Source: DATEDA01 sp963789885
GTDB lineage: Bacteria; Pseudomonadota; Gammaproteobacteria; Burkholderiales; SG8-39
Reading direction: 5' to 3'
NCBI GenBank assembly: GCA_963789885.1
Contig: CAWBNB010000013.1
Location: forward strand, 106,930 to 170,929
Length of the DNA: 64,000 nt
Shown: positions 51,427 through 63,100 of the stretch, piece by piece
How positions within the stretch are numbered: position 1 is the first letter of the stretch
How the letters are laid out: every line of letters starts with the position of its first letter
Position numbers and translations under genes: made by a program
The notes under the pieces: generated by a model
Database searches by the model: none
What the model saw: the letters and a program-made list of their open reading frames with translations, nothing else
Told to the model about the DNA's origin: nothing

Positions 51427-51992
51427 TGGGTCGCGTAGAAGCGGCGGATTTTAGCCGTCCGGCCGGTCTGCCGCGGGTCGACACCCGGGGCGACCGCGGG
51501 CGGCAGTCGAGGTGTCAGAACGGTGCCAGCGCCGTCGCGCCGAAGAAGCGACGAAGGAAGAGTCTTCGGCGTCCGAGATGTTCGACGGCGCGGCAAAGAA
51601 GCGGCCCGCCGCCTAGCCCTCCCCGCCCGGGTGGCGCGACAAAAAGTCACGCCGTGCGGGGTGTCGAGGGTGTCGGCGGCCCGCCGAAAAGTTAGCAAGA
51701 CGTTGCAGGCCCGCCCGCCTGGAAACGTCTCCGTTCCGCATTCCCGGCACGCCGGCCCGGCATTAATTCTCCCGACCGGGCACCTGAGCCCGATCAACGG
51801 TCATTGTCGGCGGGCCAAAAAGCCTTACCTTCCGCCCGGTGCGGCATTTGCCCACTGATCCGGGGCGCTTCTCCTTTCCGAACAATGGGTTCTCGCGCAA
51901 ACTTCGCGCTCCCCTCTGGCTCGCAATTTGCACCCCGTCGAGATGGCAACAAGGAGTCAATAACCGCGTCTACGAACCGCGGCGAGAAAGCG
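51427..51992. promoter_or_regulatory. Shared divergent upstream region of regulator and giant surface protein
   Basis: 566 bp between the two starts. No gene recognised in it, although frames are open on both strands (one runs upstream of the surface protein in frame, without family sequence). I see no convincing -35/-10 pair. It is a natural place for operators of the SARP-type regulator, which bind direct repeats, but I could not define any repeat. Confidence 0.4.
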
Positions 51993-54128
51993 ATGGGGTC
52001 GAAGAAGAAACACACCGCGAAGCGTGCGGGCGTGACGGTCGCTCGTGCGGCCGCGCCCTCGCGCGTCCAGACGTCGCCGAAGACCACGGCCAAAGCGGTT
52101 CTAGACGCGTCCCCGGAGGCATCGGAGCGTGCGTTGCCGATCCGGTCCTCGCCGTTCTCCGTCGCCCCCTCGCGCCATCCGAAGGTCGCTATCGTCGTGC
52201 CGGCCGCGACGGTCCCGACGGCTCGCCCGCGCGCGGAGGACGCCGCCCGCGAATCGAGTAACGCGGCCTCGGACCGGACGCCCGCGGCGCCCCGTGCGCC
52301 CGCGGCGCCCCGTACGCCCGCGGTGCCCCATAGGGCGGCAAAGGCCCGTACGCCTGCGAAGGCGAAGGCACCGCCCTTCGCCCGCAGGGTCGTTATCCAG
52401 GAGCTCGAGCCGCGCCTGCTCCTTTCTGCGGACCTGAACCCGGCCGCGCAGGACACTCTCTTCGCCACGCCCGCGATGCAGGGGGCGGAGTACCGCGCCC
52501 TGGTCGAGCCGGGCAGCCAGCCGGTCGTGACCTCGATGGAGGTCGCCCCCATCCAGCGCACCAACGAGCTGGTGTTCGTCGACACCGCGACGCACAACTA
52601 TCAGCAGCTCGTCGACGACATGCGCGAGAACGCGCTCGCGAAGGGGCGCGATCTCCAGTTCGTGCTGATCGACCCGCAACAGGACGGCATCCGCAAGATC
52701 ACCGACACGCTCGCGCAGAACGCCAACCTCGACGCGATCCACATCATCAGCCACGCCGTGGACGGGGCGGTCCAGATCGGCAGCGCGCAGCTCGACCTCC
52801 AGACGCTCGCACAGCGATCCACGGCGATCAGGACCTGGGGCAACGCACTGAACGAGGACGGCGACCTGCTCATCTACGGCTGCGACCTCGCGGCCACGAG
52901 CGAGGGCCAGCGCCTCGTCGATACCATCGCGGATCTCACCGGCGCCGACGTCGCCGCAAGCGAGGACCCGACCGGCGCAGCATCGAAGGGCGGCAACTGG
53001 AAGCTCGAGTTCACGACCGGCAAGATCCAAACGCCGGTCGCGGTGAGCGAGGCCGGGCAGGCCGCGTGGGACGCGCTGCTGGCGCCGCCGGTCGTGAATC
53101 TGAACGGCAGCTCCGGGACGGTTACCGTTGCTTCCGACACGTTCGACACATCGACCTACACCGGCGGGACGGGCTGGAGCGCAGGCTGGACCGAGTTCGA
53201 CGCCTCCCCGACGCGCTTCATCGCCGGAACCTCGAACAGCGACAACACGCCAGCATCCGGCAACGTCGTCTACGGGACGAGCGCCGGTGCCGGGACCGAC
53301 TTGAGCATGGCCTTCGTCGGCCACGGGAATCAGTTCAACGACTCGATCCAGCGGCAGGCGAACCTCCTGTCGTACACGACGGCGACGCTGACCTTCACCT
53401 ACAAGCTGCAGAACATCGAATCGCCCGACGCGGTGGCCGTCCAGGTCTCCAAGGACGGCGGGGCGACGTTCACTACCCTTGCCACGTACACCGCCAATAC
53501 CGGCGGCAGCTATGTCGCCAGCGGCAACCTCGATATCTCGAGCTACATCTCCGACAAGACGGTGGTCCGCTTCGCGGTCACGGGTGGGTTCGGGGAAACC
53601 GACGATCGGTTCTTCGTCGACAACGTCACCATCACCGCCAGCGGCCGGAACTACAACGCCACCTTCACCGAGGGCGGTGCCGCGGTCGCGATCGCCGCGG
53701 CCGGAGCGACAGTCACCGATTCCGACGCCGGCCAGCAGATGCAGGGCGCGACCGTCACGCTCAACAACCCGCAGACCGGCGACGTGCTCGCACTCAGCGG
53801 GGCGCTGCCGTCGGGCATCACGGGATCGGTCAGCGGCAACGTCCTCACGCTCTCCGGACTGTCGAGTACCGCGAACTACGCAGCCGCGTTGAAGCTGGTC
53901 ACGTTCAGCAACACGAGCGCGGCGCCGAACACCACGACGCGCAACATCAGCGTCCAGATCACCGATGCCGCGAGCGAGCAGAGCGCGGTCGTCGACCTCG
54001 TTCGTCCGGGTGGTGTCGGTCGACAGCGCCGCGGTCGCCCAGCCGGACACGTTCAGCGGTCCGAATGTCGGCACGATCACCGGCAACGTGATGGCGAACA
54101 ACGGCTCGGGCGCGGACTCGGATGTTGA
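51993..54128 (+). CDS. N-terminal part of giant LEPR-XLL/DUF4347 surface protein (frame broken)
   Basis: ATG 51993 (MGSKKKHTAKRAG) begins a basic, Ala/Pro-rich stretch, then LEPRLLLSAD at residues 138-147 and a DUF4347 domain (~185-345, IISHAVDGAVQIGSA, LLIYGCDLAA, LTGADVAASEDPTG) as in other large secreted repeat proteins. Beta-rich domains follow. The frame runs to 54128 but its last ~45 codons look non-coding. Real coding continues in the +1 frame from about 53992, so a single-base insertion near 53985-54000 is likely. Secreted, probably by type I. Confidence 0.85.
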   Translation: MGSKKKHTAKRAGVTVARAAAPSRVQTSPKTTAKAVLDASPEASERALPIRSSPFSVAPSRHPKVAIVVPAATVPTARPRAEDAARESSNAASDRTPAAPRAPAAPRTPAVPHRAAKARTPAKAKAPPFARRVVIQELEPRLLLSADLNPAAQDTLFATPAMQGAEYRALVEPGSQPVVTSMEVAPIQRTNELVFVDTATHNYQQLVDDMRENALAKGRDLQFVLIDPQQDGIRKITDTLAQNANLDAIHIISHAVDGAVQIGSAQLDLQTLAQRSTAIRTWGNALNEDGDLLIYGCDLAATSEGQRLVDTIADLTGADVAASEDPTGAASKGGNWKLEFTTGKIQTPVAVSEAGQAAWDALLAPPVVNLNGSSGTVTVASDTFDTSTYTGGTGWSAGWTEFDASPTRFIAGTSNSDNTPASGNVVYGTSAGAGTDLSMAFVGHGNQFNDSIQRQANLLSYTTATLTFTYKLQNIESPDAVAVQVSKDGGATFTTLATYTANTGGSYVASGNLDISSYISDKTVVRFAVTGGFGETDDRFFVDNVTITASGRNYNATFTEGGAAVAIAAAGATVTDSDAGQQMQGATVTLNNPQTGDVLALSGALPSGITGSVSGNVLTLSGLSSTANYAAALKLVTFSNTSAAPNTTTRNISVQITDAASEQSAVVDLVRPGGVGRQRRGRPAGHVQRSECRHDHRQRDGEQRLGRGLGC
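52278..52331 (+). repeat. Three imperfect 18-bp tandem repeats
   Basis: Units of the form ACGCCCGCGGCGCCCCGT repeated three times with few changes, in the Ala/Pro-rich N-terminal region of the giant protein. They encode (T/A)-P-A-(A/V)-P-(R/H). May vary in copy number. Confidence 0.7.
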
Positions 54129-57100
54129 CGCCGTCGCCCCACTCACCGTCTCGACCACGTTGATGGCGAATCCGACCCAGGGGACGGTGACGATCGCGAG
54201 CGACGGCTCGTTCGTCTATACGCCGACCGGCACCGGTACCTATACCGACACGTTCCAGTACCGCCTCATCAGCCTCGCCCAGGTTCCCGGAACGACCTAC
54301 GAGTATTGGAGCGCACCGCCGACCGGCAACAACCTCGGCACCGGATTCCCGACCACCGCCCCCAACGCGACCGGCTTCCTGTCGGGCTACGACGTCGACC
54401 AGGCGGCGATCAACTTCGGCAACAGCGGCCTGAACAACTTCACCGTCCGCTTCACGAGCGAGTTCGACGTCACGACCGGCGGGGCCTACACGTTCTATTC
54501 CGGGTCGGACGACGGCTCGCGCCTCTACATCGACGGCAACCTGGTGGTCAACAACGACGGGGCGCACTCCTACGCGGAGGTCAGCGGCACCGTTGCTGCG
54601 CTGACGGCCGGCCGGCACGCGATCCGCGTCGACTTCTTCGAGGTGACCGGCCAGGAAGACCTGATCGTCTCCTATTCCGGTGCGGACACCTCGAGCGTCA
54701 AGACGAACATGTCCGGGGCGGTGGGCATGCTCGCGCCGTCGTATGCGACCGGGACGGTGACGATCAATGTGTCCGGGTCCGCGCCGATCCTCGATCTGAA
54801 CTCGACGCCTTCGGTCTCGACGAGCACTTCGACGACGACTTCGAATCTCGTCGCGAATAGCGGCACGCCTGGGACCGGGACTTGGACGGAGGGTGGCGAC
54901 ATCGGCGACGGCGCGACGGACAACGGCCGCTACGCCTGGACCGGTACAAGCGGATCGGGAGGAAACCCAACAGCCACGCTCTCACAAGCCCTAACGGTTC
55001 CGGCCAACACGTCGACGACGACCTACGCTTCGACGAGTTCAACGCTCACCCAAACGACCGTTGCGACAACGAACGCGATCACTTCGATCCAGTTCGATTT
55101 CGCGTGGCAAAACTCGGACACCAACAACCCGAACGACAACATCCTGCAGGTCAGCTACAACGGCACCGTATACGCGACTTTCACCAGCGGAGGAGGGGCT
55201 GCGGCCACATCGGGCACGTGGAGCTACACCGGGGCCACCGGCTCCCCCGCCTCCGTGACGGCAGTGGCCGACGTGACAACCGGCACTGTCGCCACGACTT
55301 CCGTCACGATCAACCTGACGACGCCCGTCACCGCGTCCGGAAACCTCGTTTTCACCTTCGCGAACGGTCCTTCGGGTGGCGGTAGCGATGACATGGTCAT
55401 CGACAATGTCGTCGTCACAAACACTGCCACGACCACGACTACAGTCACGACCGTCGATCTCACGAATAATGGCTGGACCGCAACCTACACCGAGAACGGC
55501 GCCGCGGTCGCGATTGCCGACACCGACAGCTCGATATTCGATCGGGACAGCGCGAACATGTCGAGCGCGACGATCGTACTCACCAATCCACAGACCGGCG
55601 ACCGCCTGCTCGTCAACGGATCGGCGGCGGCGAGCGGTACCTTGGTCAGCGGAATAGCGTGGACCCGCACCGATACGTTCGTCACGCTCTCGGGCACCTT
55701 CTCCAAGGACCTGTACGCCGATGCCATCGAGCTGATCCAGTTCGAGAACACGACCGACACGCCGTCTACGACGGCGCGGCTCATCAACGTAACGGTCAAC
55801 GATGGCACGTATAACAGCAACGTCGCCGTCGCGACGATCAACGTCGTAGCCGTCAACGACGCACCGGTATTTACTGGCATCGCCGGGGCGAGCTACACCG
55901 AGAACGCCGCCGCGGTGGCGATCGTCACCGGCGCGGCGGTGAGCGACGCCGACGCGGCCAATTTGAACGGCGGCTCGGCCACCGTCGCGCTGACCACTTA
56001 TCAAACCGGCGACGTCCTCTCGATCAACAACCAGGGCACCGGCGCCGGTCAGATCGGCACCTCGGGGGCCAACGTCACCTACGGCGGCACCATCATCGGC
56101 ACCTTCGCCGGCGGCAGCGCTGCGAACCTCGTCATCAGCCTGAACGCCAATGCCACCAGCACCGCCGTGCAGGCGCTGATGGGGCAGCTCCGCTATGCGA
56201 GCAGTTCCGAGGATCCCACCGTCAACGGCACCGCCACCACCCGCGCCCTCACCGTCACGCTGAACGACGGCGGAAACAGCGGTACCGGCGGGGCGCAGAG
56301 CACCAGTCTCACCGGAACTATCACCGTTACTCCAGTCATCGATGCGCCGGTGATCGGCGGAGCAGGCTCCACCCGTAGCTACACCGAGAACGCCGCCGCG
56401 GTGATTCTGGAGTCGGCGATCACCGTGGCTGACGTCGACGACACGCAGATCGCTTCGGGTTCGGTCACGATCTCGGCCGGCTTCACCGTCGGGGACACCC
56501 TCACCTGGACCAACCAGGCTGGCATCACCGCCAGCTACAACAGCGCCACCGGCGTGCTCTCCCTTTCCGGTGCGGCGAGCCTGGCGACCTATCAGACGCT
56601 CCTGCGATCGGTGGGTTACTCGAGCAGCTCCGACAACCCGACGGCGACGAGCACCTCGCGCACCGTCACTTGGTCCCTCACCGACGCCAACTCCGACTCA
56701 GCCGGCTCAGGCACCGGCACGGCCACCACCACCGTCAATATCACCGCCGTCAACGATGCGCCCACGGTGAGTGCGCCGGCGAGCTTCACCGTCACCGAGG
56801 ATGTGGCCGGCAACCTCCTCTACGTCGGCACCCCTTTCGCTGACCCGGACAGCACCCTCACCGTGACCCTGTCGATCGCCGACGGCACCATCTCGGCCAC
56901 CACCGGCGGCGGGGTCACCGTCGGCGGCACGGCGATCGCACGCACCTTCTCCGGCACGGTAGCCGCCCTCAACAGCTTCTTCACCACCGCCGGAGGCATC
57001 ACCTACACCACCGCGCTCGACAACAACACGGCGCGCACCCTTACCACGCTGGTCTCCGACGGCACCTTGAGCGCCTCGACCACCAGCACCGTCAACATCA

Positions 57101-60100
57101 CCGCCGTCAACGACGCCCCGGTGGCCGACGACGAGCTCGGCCTCGCCACCGCCGAGGACACGCTGCTCAACATCGATGTGCTCACCGGCGACACCGACGT
57201 CGACGGCAATGCCTTGAGCGTCACCGAGATCAACGGCACCGCGATCGCCGTCGGCGGCTCGGTCGCCGTCGCCAACGGCAGCGTGACGCTGCTCGCCAAC
57301 GGCACCCTGGATTTCACCCCGGCGCTCAACTACACCGGCCCGGTCAGCTTCACCTACACCGTCAGCGACGGCGCCCTCACCGACACCGGCAACGTCGCCA
57401 TCACCGTCACCCCGGTCAACGACGCCCCGGTGGCCGACGACGAGCTCGGCCTCGCCACCGCCGAGGACACGCTGCTCAACATCGATGTGCTCACCGGCGA
57501 CACCGACGTCGACGGCAATGCCTTGAGCGTCACCGAGATCAACGGCACCGCGATCGCCGTCGGCGGCTCGGTCGCCGTCGCCAACGGCAGCGTGACGCTG
57601 CTCGCCAACGGCACCCTGGATTTCACCCCGGCGCTCAACTACACCGGCCCGGTCAGCTTCACCTACACCGTCAGCGACGGCGCCCTCACCGACACCGGCA
57701 ACGTCGCCATCACCGTCACCCCGGTCAACGACGCCCCGGTGGCCGACGACGAGCTCGGCCTCGCCACCGCCGAGGACACGCTGCTCAACATCGATGTGCT
57801 CACCGGCGACACCGACGTCGACGGCAATGCCTTGAGCGTCACCGAGATCAACGGCACCGCGATCGCCGTCGGCGGCTCGGTCGCCGTCGCCAACGGCAGC
57901 GTGACGCTGCTCGCCAACGGCACCCTGGATTTCACCCCGGCGCTCAACTACACCGGCCCGGTCAGCTTCACCTACACCGTCAGCGACGGCGCCCTCACCG
58001 ACACCGGCAACGTCGCCATCACCGTCACCCCGGTCAACGACGCCCCGGTGGCCGACGACGAGCTCGGCCTCGCCACCGCCGAGGACACGCTGCTCAACAT
58101 CGATGTGCTCACCGGCGACACCGACGTCGACGGCAATGCCTTGAGCGTCACCGAGATCAACGGCACCGCGATCGCCGTCGGCGGCTCGGTCGCCGTCGCC
58201 AACGGCAGCGTGACGCTGCTCGCCAACGGCACCCTGGATTTCACCCCGGCGCTCAACTACACCGGCCCGGTCAGCTTCACCTACACCGTCAGCGACGGCG
58301 CCCTCACCGACACCGGCAACGTCGCCATCACCGTCACCCCGGTCAACGACGCCCCGGTGGCCGACGACGAGCTCGGCCTCGCCACCGCCGAGGACACGCT
58401 GCTCAACATCGATGTGCTCACCGGCGACACCGACGTCGACGGCAATGCCTTGAGCGTCACCGAGATCAACGGCACCGCGATCGCCGTCGGCGGCTCGGTC
58501 GCCGTCGCCAACGGCAGCGTGACGCTGCTCGCCAACGGCACCCTGGATTTCACCCCGGCGCTCAACTACACCGGCCCGGTCAGCTTCACCTACACCGTCA
58601 GCGACGGCGCCCTCACCGACACCGGCAACGTCGCCATCACCGTCACCCCGGTCAACGACGCCCCGGTGGCCGACGACGAGCTCGGCCTCGCCACCGCCGA
58701 GGACACGCTGCTCAACATCGATGTGCTCACCGGCGACACCGACGTCGACGGCAATGCCTTGAGCGTCACCGAGATCAACGGCACCGCGATCGCCGTCGGC
58801 GGCTCGGTCGCCGTCGCCAACGGCAGCGTGACGCTGCTCGCCAACGGCACCCTGGATTTCACCCCGGCGCTCAACTACACCGGCCCGGTCAGCTTCACCT
58901 ACACCGTCAGCGACGGCGCCCTCACCGACACCGGCAACGTCGCCATCACCGTCACCCCGGTCAACGACGCCCCGGTGGCCGACGACGAGCTCGGCCTCGC
59001 CACCGCCGAGGACACGCTGCTCAACATCGATGTGCTCACCGGCGACACCGACGTCGACGGCAATGCCTTGAGCGTCACCGAGATCAACGGCACCGCGATC
59101 GCCGTCGGCGGCTCGGTCGCCGTCGCCAACGGCAGCGTGACGCTGCTCGCCAACGGCACCCTGGATTTCACCCCGGCGCTCAACTACACCGGCCCGGTCA
59201 GCTTCACCTACACCGTCAGCGACGGCGCCCTCACCGACACCGGCAACGTCGCCATCACCGTCACCCCGGTCAACGACGCCCCGGTGGCCGACGACGAGCT
59301 CGGCCTCGCCACCGCCGAGGACACGCTGCTCAACATCGATGTGCTCACCGGCGACACCGACGTCGACGGCAATGCCTTGAGCGTCACCGAGATCAACGGC
59401 ACCGCGATCGCCGTCGGCGGCTCGGTCGCCGTCGCCAACGGCAGCGTGACGCTGCTCGCCAACGGCACCCTGGATTTCACCCCGGCGCTCAACTACACCG
59501 GCCCGGTCAGCTTCACCTACACCGTCAGCGACGGCGCCCTCACCGACACCGGCAACGTCGCCATCACCGTCACCCCGGTCAACGACGCCCCGGTGGCCGA
59601 CGACGAGCTCGGCCTCGCCACCGCCGAGGACACGCTGCTCAACATCGATGTGCTCACCGGCGACACCGACGTCGACGGCAATGCCTTGAGCGTCACCGAG
59701 ATCAACGGCACCGCGATCGCCGTCGGCGGCTCGGTCGCCGTCGCCAACGGCAGCGTGACGCTGCTCGCCAACGGCACCCTGGATTTCACCCCGGCGCTCA
59801 ACTACACCGGCCCGGTCAGCTTCACCTACACCGTCAGCGACGGCGCCCTCACCGACACCGGCAACGTCGCCATCACCGTCACCCCGGTCAACGACGCCCC
59901 GGTGGCCGACGACGAGCTCGGCCTCGCCACCGCCGAGGACACGCTGCTCAACATCGATGTGCTCACCGGCGACACCGACGTCGACGGCAATGCCTTGAGC
60001 GTCACCGAGATCAACGGCACCGCGATCGCCGTCGGCGGCTCGGTCGCCGTCGCCAACGGCAGCGTGACGCTGCTCGCCAACGGCACCCTGGATTTCACCC

Positions 60101-63100
60101 CGGCGCTCAACTACACCGGCCCGGTCAGCTTCACCTACACCGTCAGCGACGGCGCCCTCACCGACACCGGCAACGTCGCCATCACCGTCACCCCGGTCAA
60201 CGACGCCCCGGTGGCCGACGACGAGCTCGGCCTCGCCACCGCCGAGGACACGCTGCTCAACATCGATGTGCTCACCGGCGACACCGACGTCGACGGCAAT
60301 GCCTTGAGCGTCACCGAGATCAACGGCACCGCGATCGCCGTCGGCGGCTCGGTCGCCGTCGCCAACGGCAGCGTGACGCTGCTCGCCAACGGCACCCTGG
60401 ATTTCACCCCGGCGCTCAACTACACCGGCCCGGTCAGCTTCACCTACACCGTCAGCGACGGCGCCCTCACCGACACCGGCAACGTCGCCATCACCGTCAC
60501 CCCGGTCAACGACGCCCCGGTGGCCGACGACGAGCTCGGCCTCGCCACCGCCGAGGACACGCTGCTCAACATCGATGTGCTCACCGGCGACACCGACGTC
60601 GACGGCAATGCCTTGAGCGTCACCGAGATCAACGGCACCGCGATCGCCGTCGGCGGCTCGGTCGCCGTCGCCAACGGCAGCGTGACGCTGCTCGCCAACG
60701 GCACCCTGGATTTCACCCCGGCGCTCAACTACACCGGCCCGGTCAGCTTCACCTACACCGTCAGCGACGGCGCCCTCACCGACACCGGCAACGTCGCCAT
60801 CACCGTCACCCCGGTCAACGACGCCCCGGTGGCCGACGACGAGCTCGGCCTCGCCACCGCCGAGGACACGCTGCTCAACATCGATGTGCTCACCGGCGAC
60901 ACCGACGTCGACGGCAATGCCTTGAGCGTCACCGAGATCAACGGCACCGCGATCGCCGTCGGCGGCTCGGTCGCCGTCGCCAACGGCAGCGTGACGCTGC
61001 TCGCCAACGGCACCCTGGATTTCACCCCGGCGCTCAACTACACCGGCCCGGTCAGCTTCACCTACACCGTCAGCGACGGCGCCCTCACCGACACCGGCAA
61101 CGTCGCCATCACCGTCACCCCGGTCAACGACGCCCCGGTGGCCGACGACGAGCTCGGCCTCGCCACCGCCGAGGACACGCTGCTCAACATCGATGTGCTC
61201 ACCGGCGACACCGACGTCGACGGCAATGCCTTGAGCGTCACCGAGATCAACGGCACCGCGATCGCCGTCGGCGGCTCGGTCGCCGTCGCCAACGGCAGCG
61301 TGACGCTGCTCGCCAACGGCACCCTGGATTTCACCCCGGCGCTCAACTACACCGGCCCGGTCAGCTTCACCTACACCGTCAGCGACGGCGCCCTCACCGA
61401 CACCGGCAACGTCGCCATCACCGTCACCCCGGTCAACGACGCCCCGGTGGCCGACGACGAGCTCGGCCTCGCCACCGCCGAGGACACGCTGCTCAACATC
61501 GATGTGCTCACCGGCGACACCGACGTCGACGGCAATGCCTTGAGCGTCACCGAGATCAACGGCACCGCGATCGCCGTCGGCGGCTCGGTCGCCGTCGCCA
61601 ACGGCAGCGTGACGCTGCTCGCCAACGGCACCCTGGATTTCACCCCGGCGCTCAACTACACCGGCCCGGTCAGCTTCACCTACACCGTCAGCGACGGCGC
61701 CCTCACCGACACCGGCAACGTCGCCATCACCGTCACCCCGGTCAACGACGCCCCGGTGGCCGACGACGAGCTCGGCCTCGCCACCGCCGAGGACACGCTG
61801 CTCAACATCGATGTGCTCACCGGCGACACCGACGTCGACGGCAATGCCTTGAGCGTCACCGAGATCAACGGCACCGCGATCGCCGTCGGCGGCTCGGTCG
61901 CCGTCGCCAACGGCAGCGTGACGCTGCTCGCCAACGGCACCCTGGATTTCACCCCGGCGCTCAACTACACCGGCCCGGTCAGCTTCACCTACACCGTCAG
62001 CGACGGCGCCCTCACCGACACCGGCAACGTCGCCATCACCGTCACCCCGGTCAACGACGCCCCGGTGGCCGACGACGAGCTCGGCCTCGCCACCGCCGAG
62101 GACACGCTGCTCAACATCGATGTGCTCACCGGCGACACCGACGTCGACGGCAATGCCTTGAGCGTCACCGAGATCAACGGCACCGCGATCGCCGTCGGCG
62201 GCTCGGTCGCCGTCGCCAACGGCAGCGTGACGCTGCTCGCCAACGGCACCCTGGATTTCACCCCGGCGCTCAACTACACCGGCCCGGTCAGCTTCACCTA
62301 CACCGTCAGCGACGGCGCCCTCACCGACACCGGCAACGTCGCCATCACCGTCACCCCGGTCAACGACGCCCCGGTGGCCGACGACGAGCTCGGCCTCGCC
62401 ACCGCCGAGGACACGCTGCTCAACATCGATGTGCTCACCGGCGACACCGACGTCGACGGCAATGCCTTGAGCGTCACCGAGATCAACGGCACCGCGATCG
62501 CCGTCGGCGGCTCGGTCGCCGTCGCCAACGGCAGCGTGACGCTGCTCGCCAACGGCACCCTGGATTTCACCCCGGCGCTCAACTACACCGGCCCGGTCAG
62601 CTTCACCTACACCGTCAGCGACGGCGCCCTCACCGACACCGGCAACGTCGCCATCACCGTCACCCCGGTCAACGACGCCCCGGTGGCCGACGACGAGCTC
62701 GGCCTCGCCACCGCCGAGGACACGCTGCTCAACATCGATGTGCTCACCGGCGACACCGACGTCGACGGCAATGCCTTGAGCGTCACCGAGATCAACGGCA
62801 CCGCGATCGCCGTCGGCGGCTCGGTCGCCGTCGCCAACGGCAGCGTGACGCTGCTCGCCAACGGCACCCTGGATTTCACCCCGGCGCTCAACTACACCGG
62901 CCCGGTCAGCTTCACCTACACCGTCAGCGACGGCGCCCTCACCGACACCGGCAACGTCGCCATCACCGTCACCCCGGTCAACGACGCCCCGGTGGCCGAC
63001 GACGAGCTCGGCCTCGCCACCGCCGAGGACACGCTGCTCAACATCGATGTGCTCACCGGCGACACCGACGTCGACGGCAATGCCTTGAGCGTCACCGAGA

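Noticed and set aside
48583..51438. Long plus-strand open frame across the regulator gene
   Set aside because: Its protein is Arg/Glu/Ala-rich without domain signal and is antisense to a well-supported regulator. Such long shadow frames are common in high-GC genes, including those opposite fbp, the antiporter and the ligase.
51804..51992. Longer start for the giant protein at 51804
   Set aside because: The extra 63 codons have no similarity to known N-termini, and the ATG at 51993 starts a basic stretch typical of this protein class. It remains possible.
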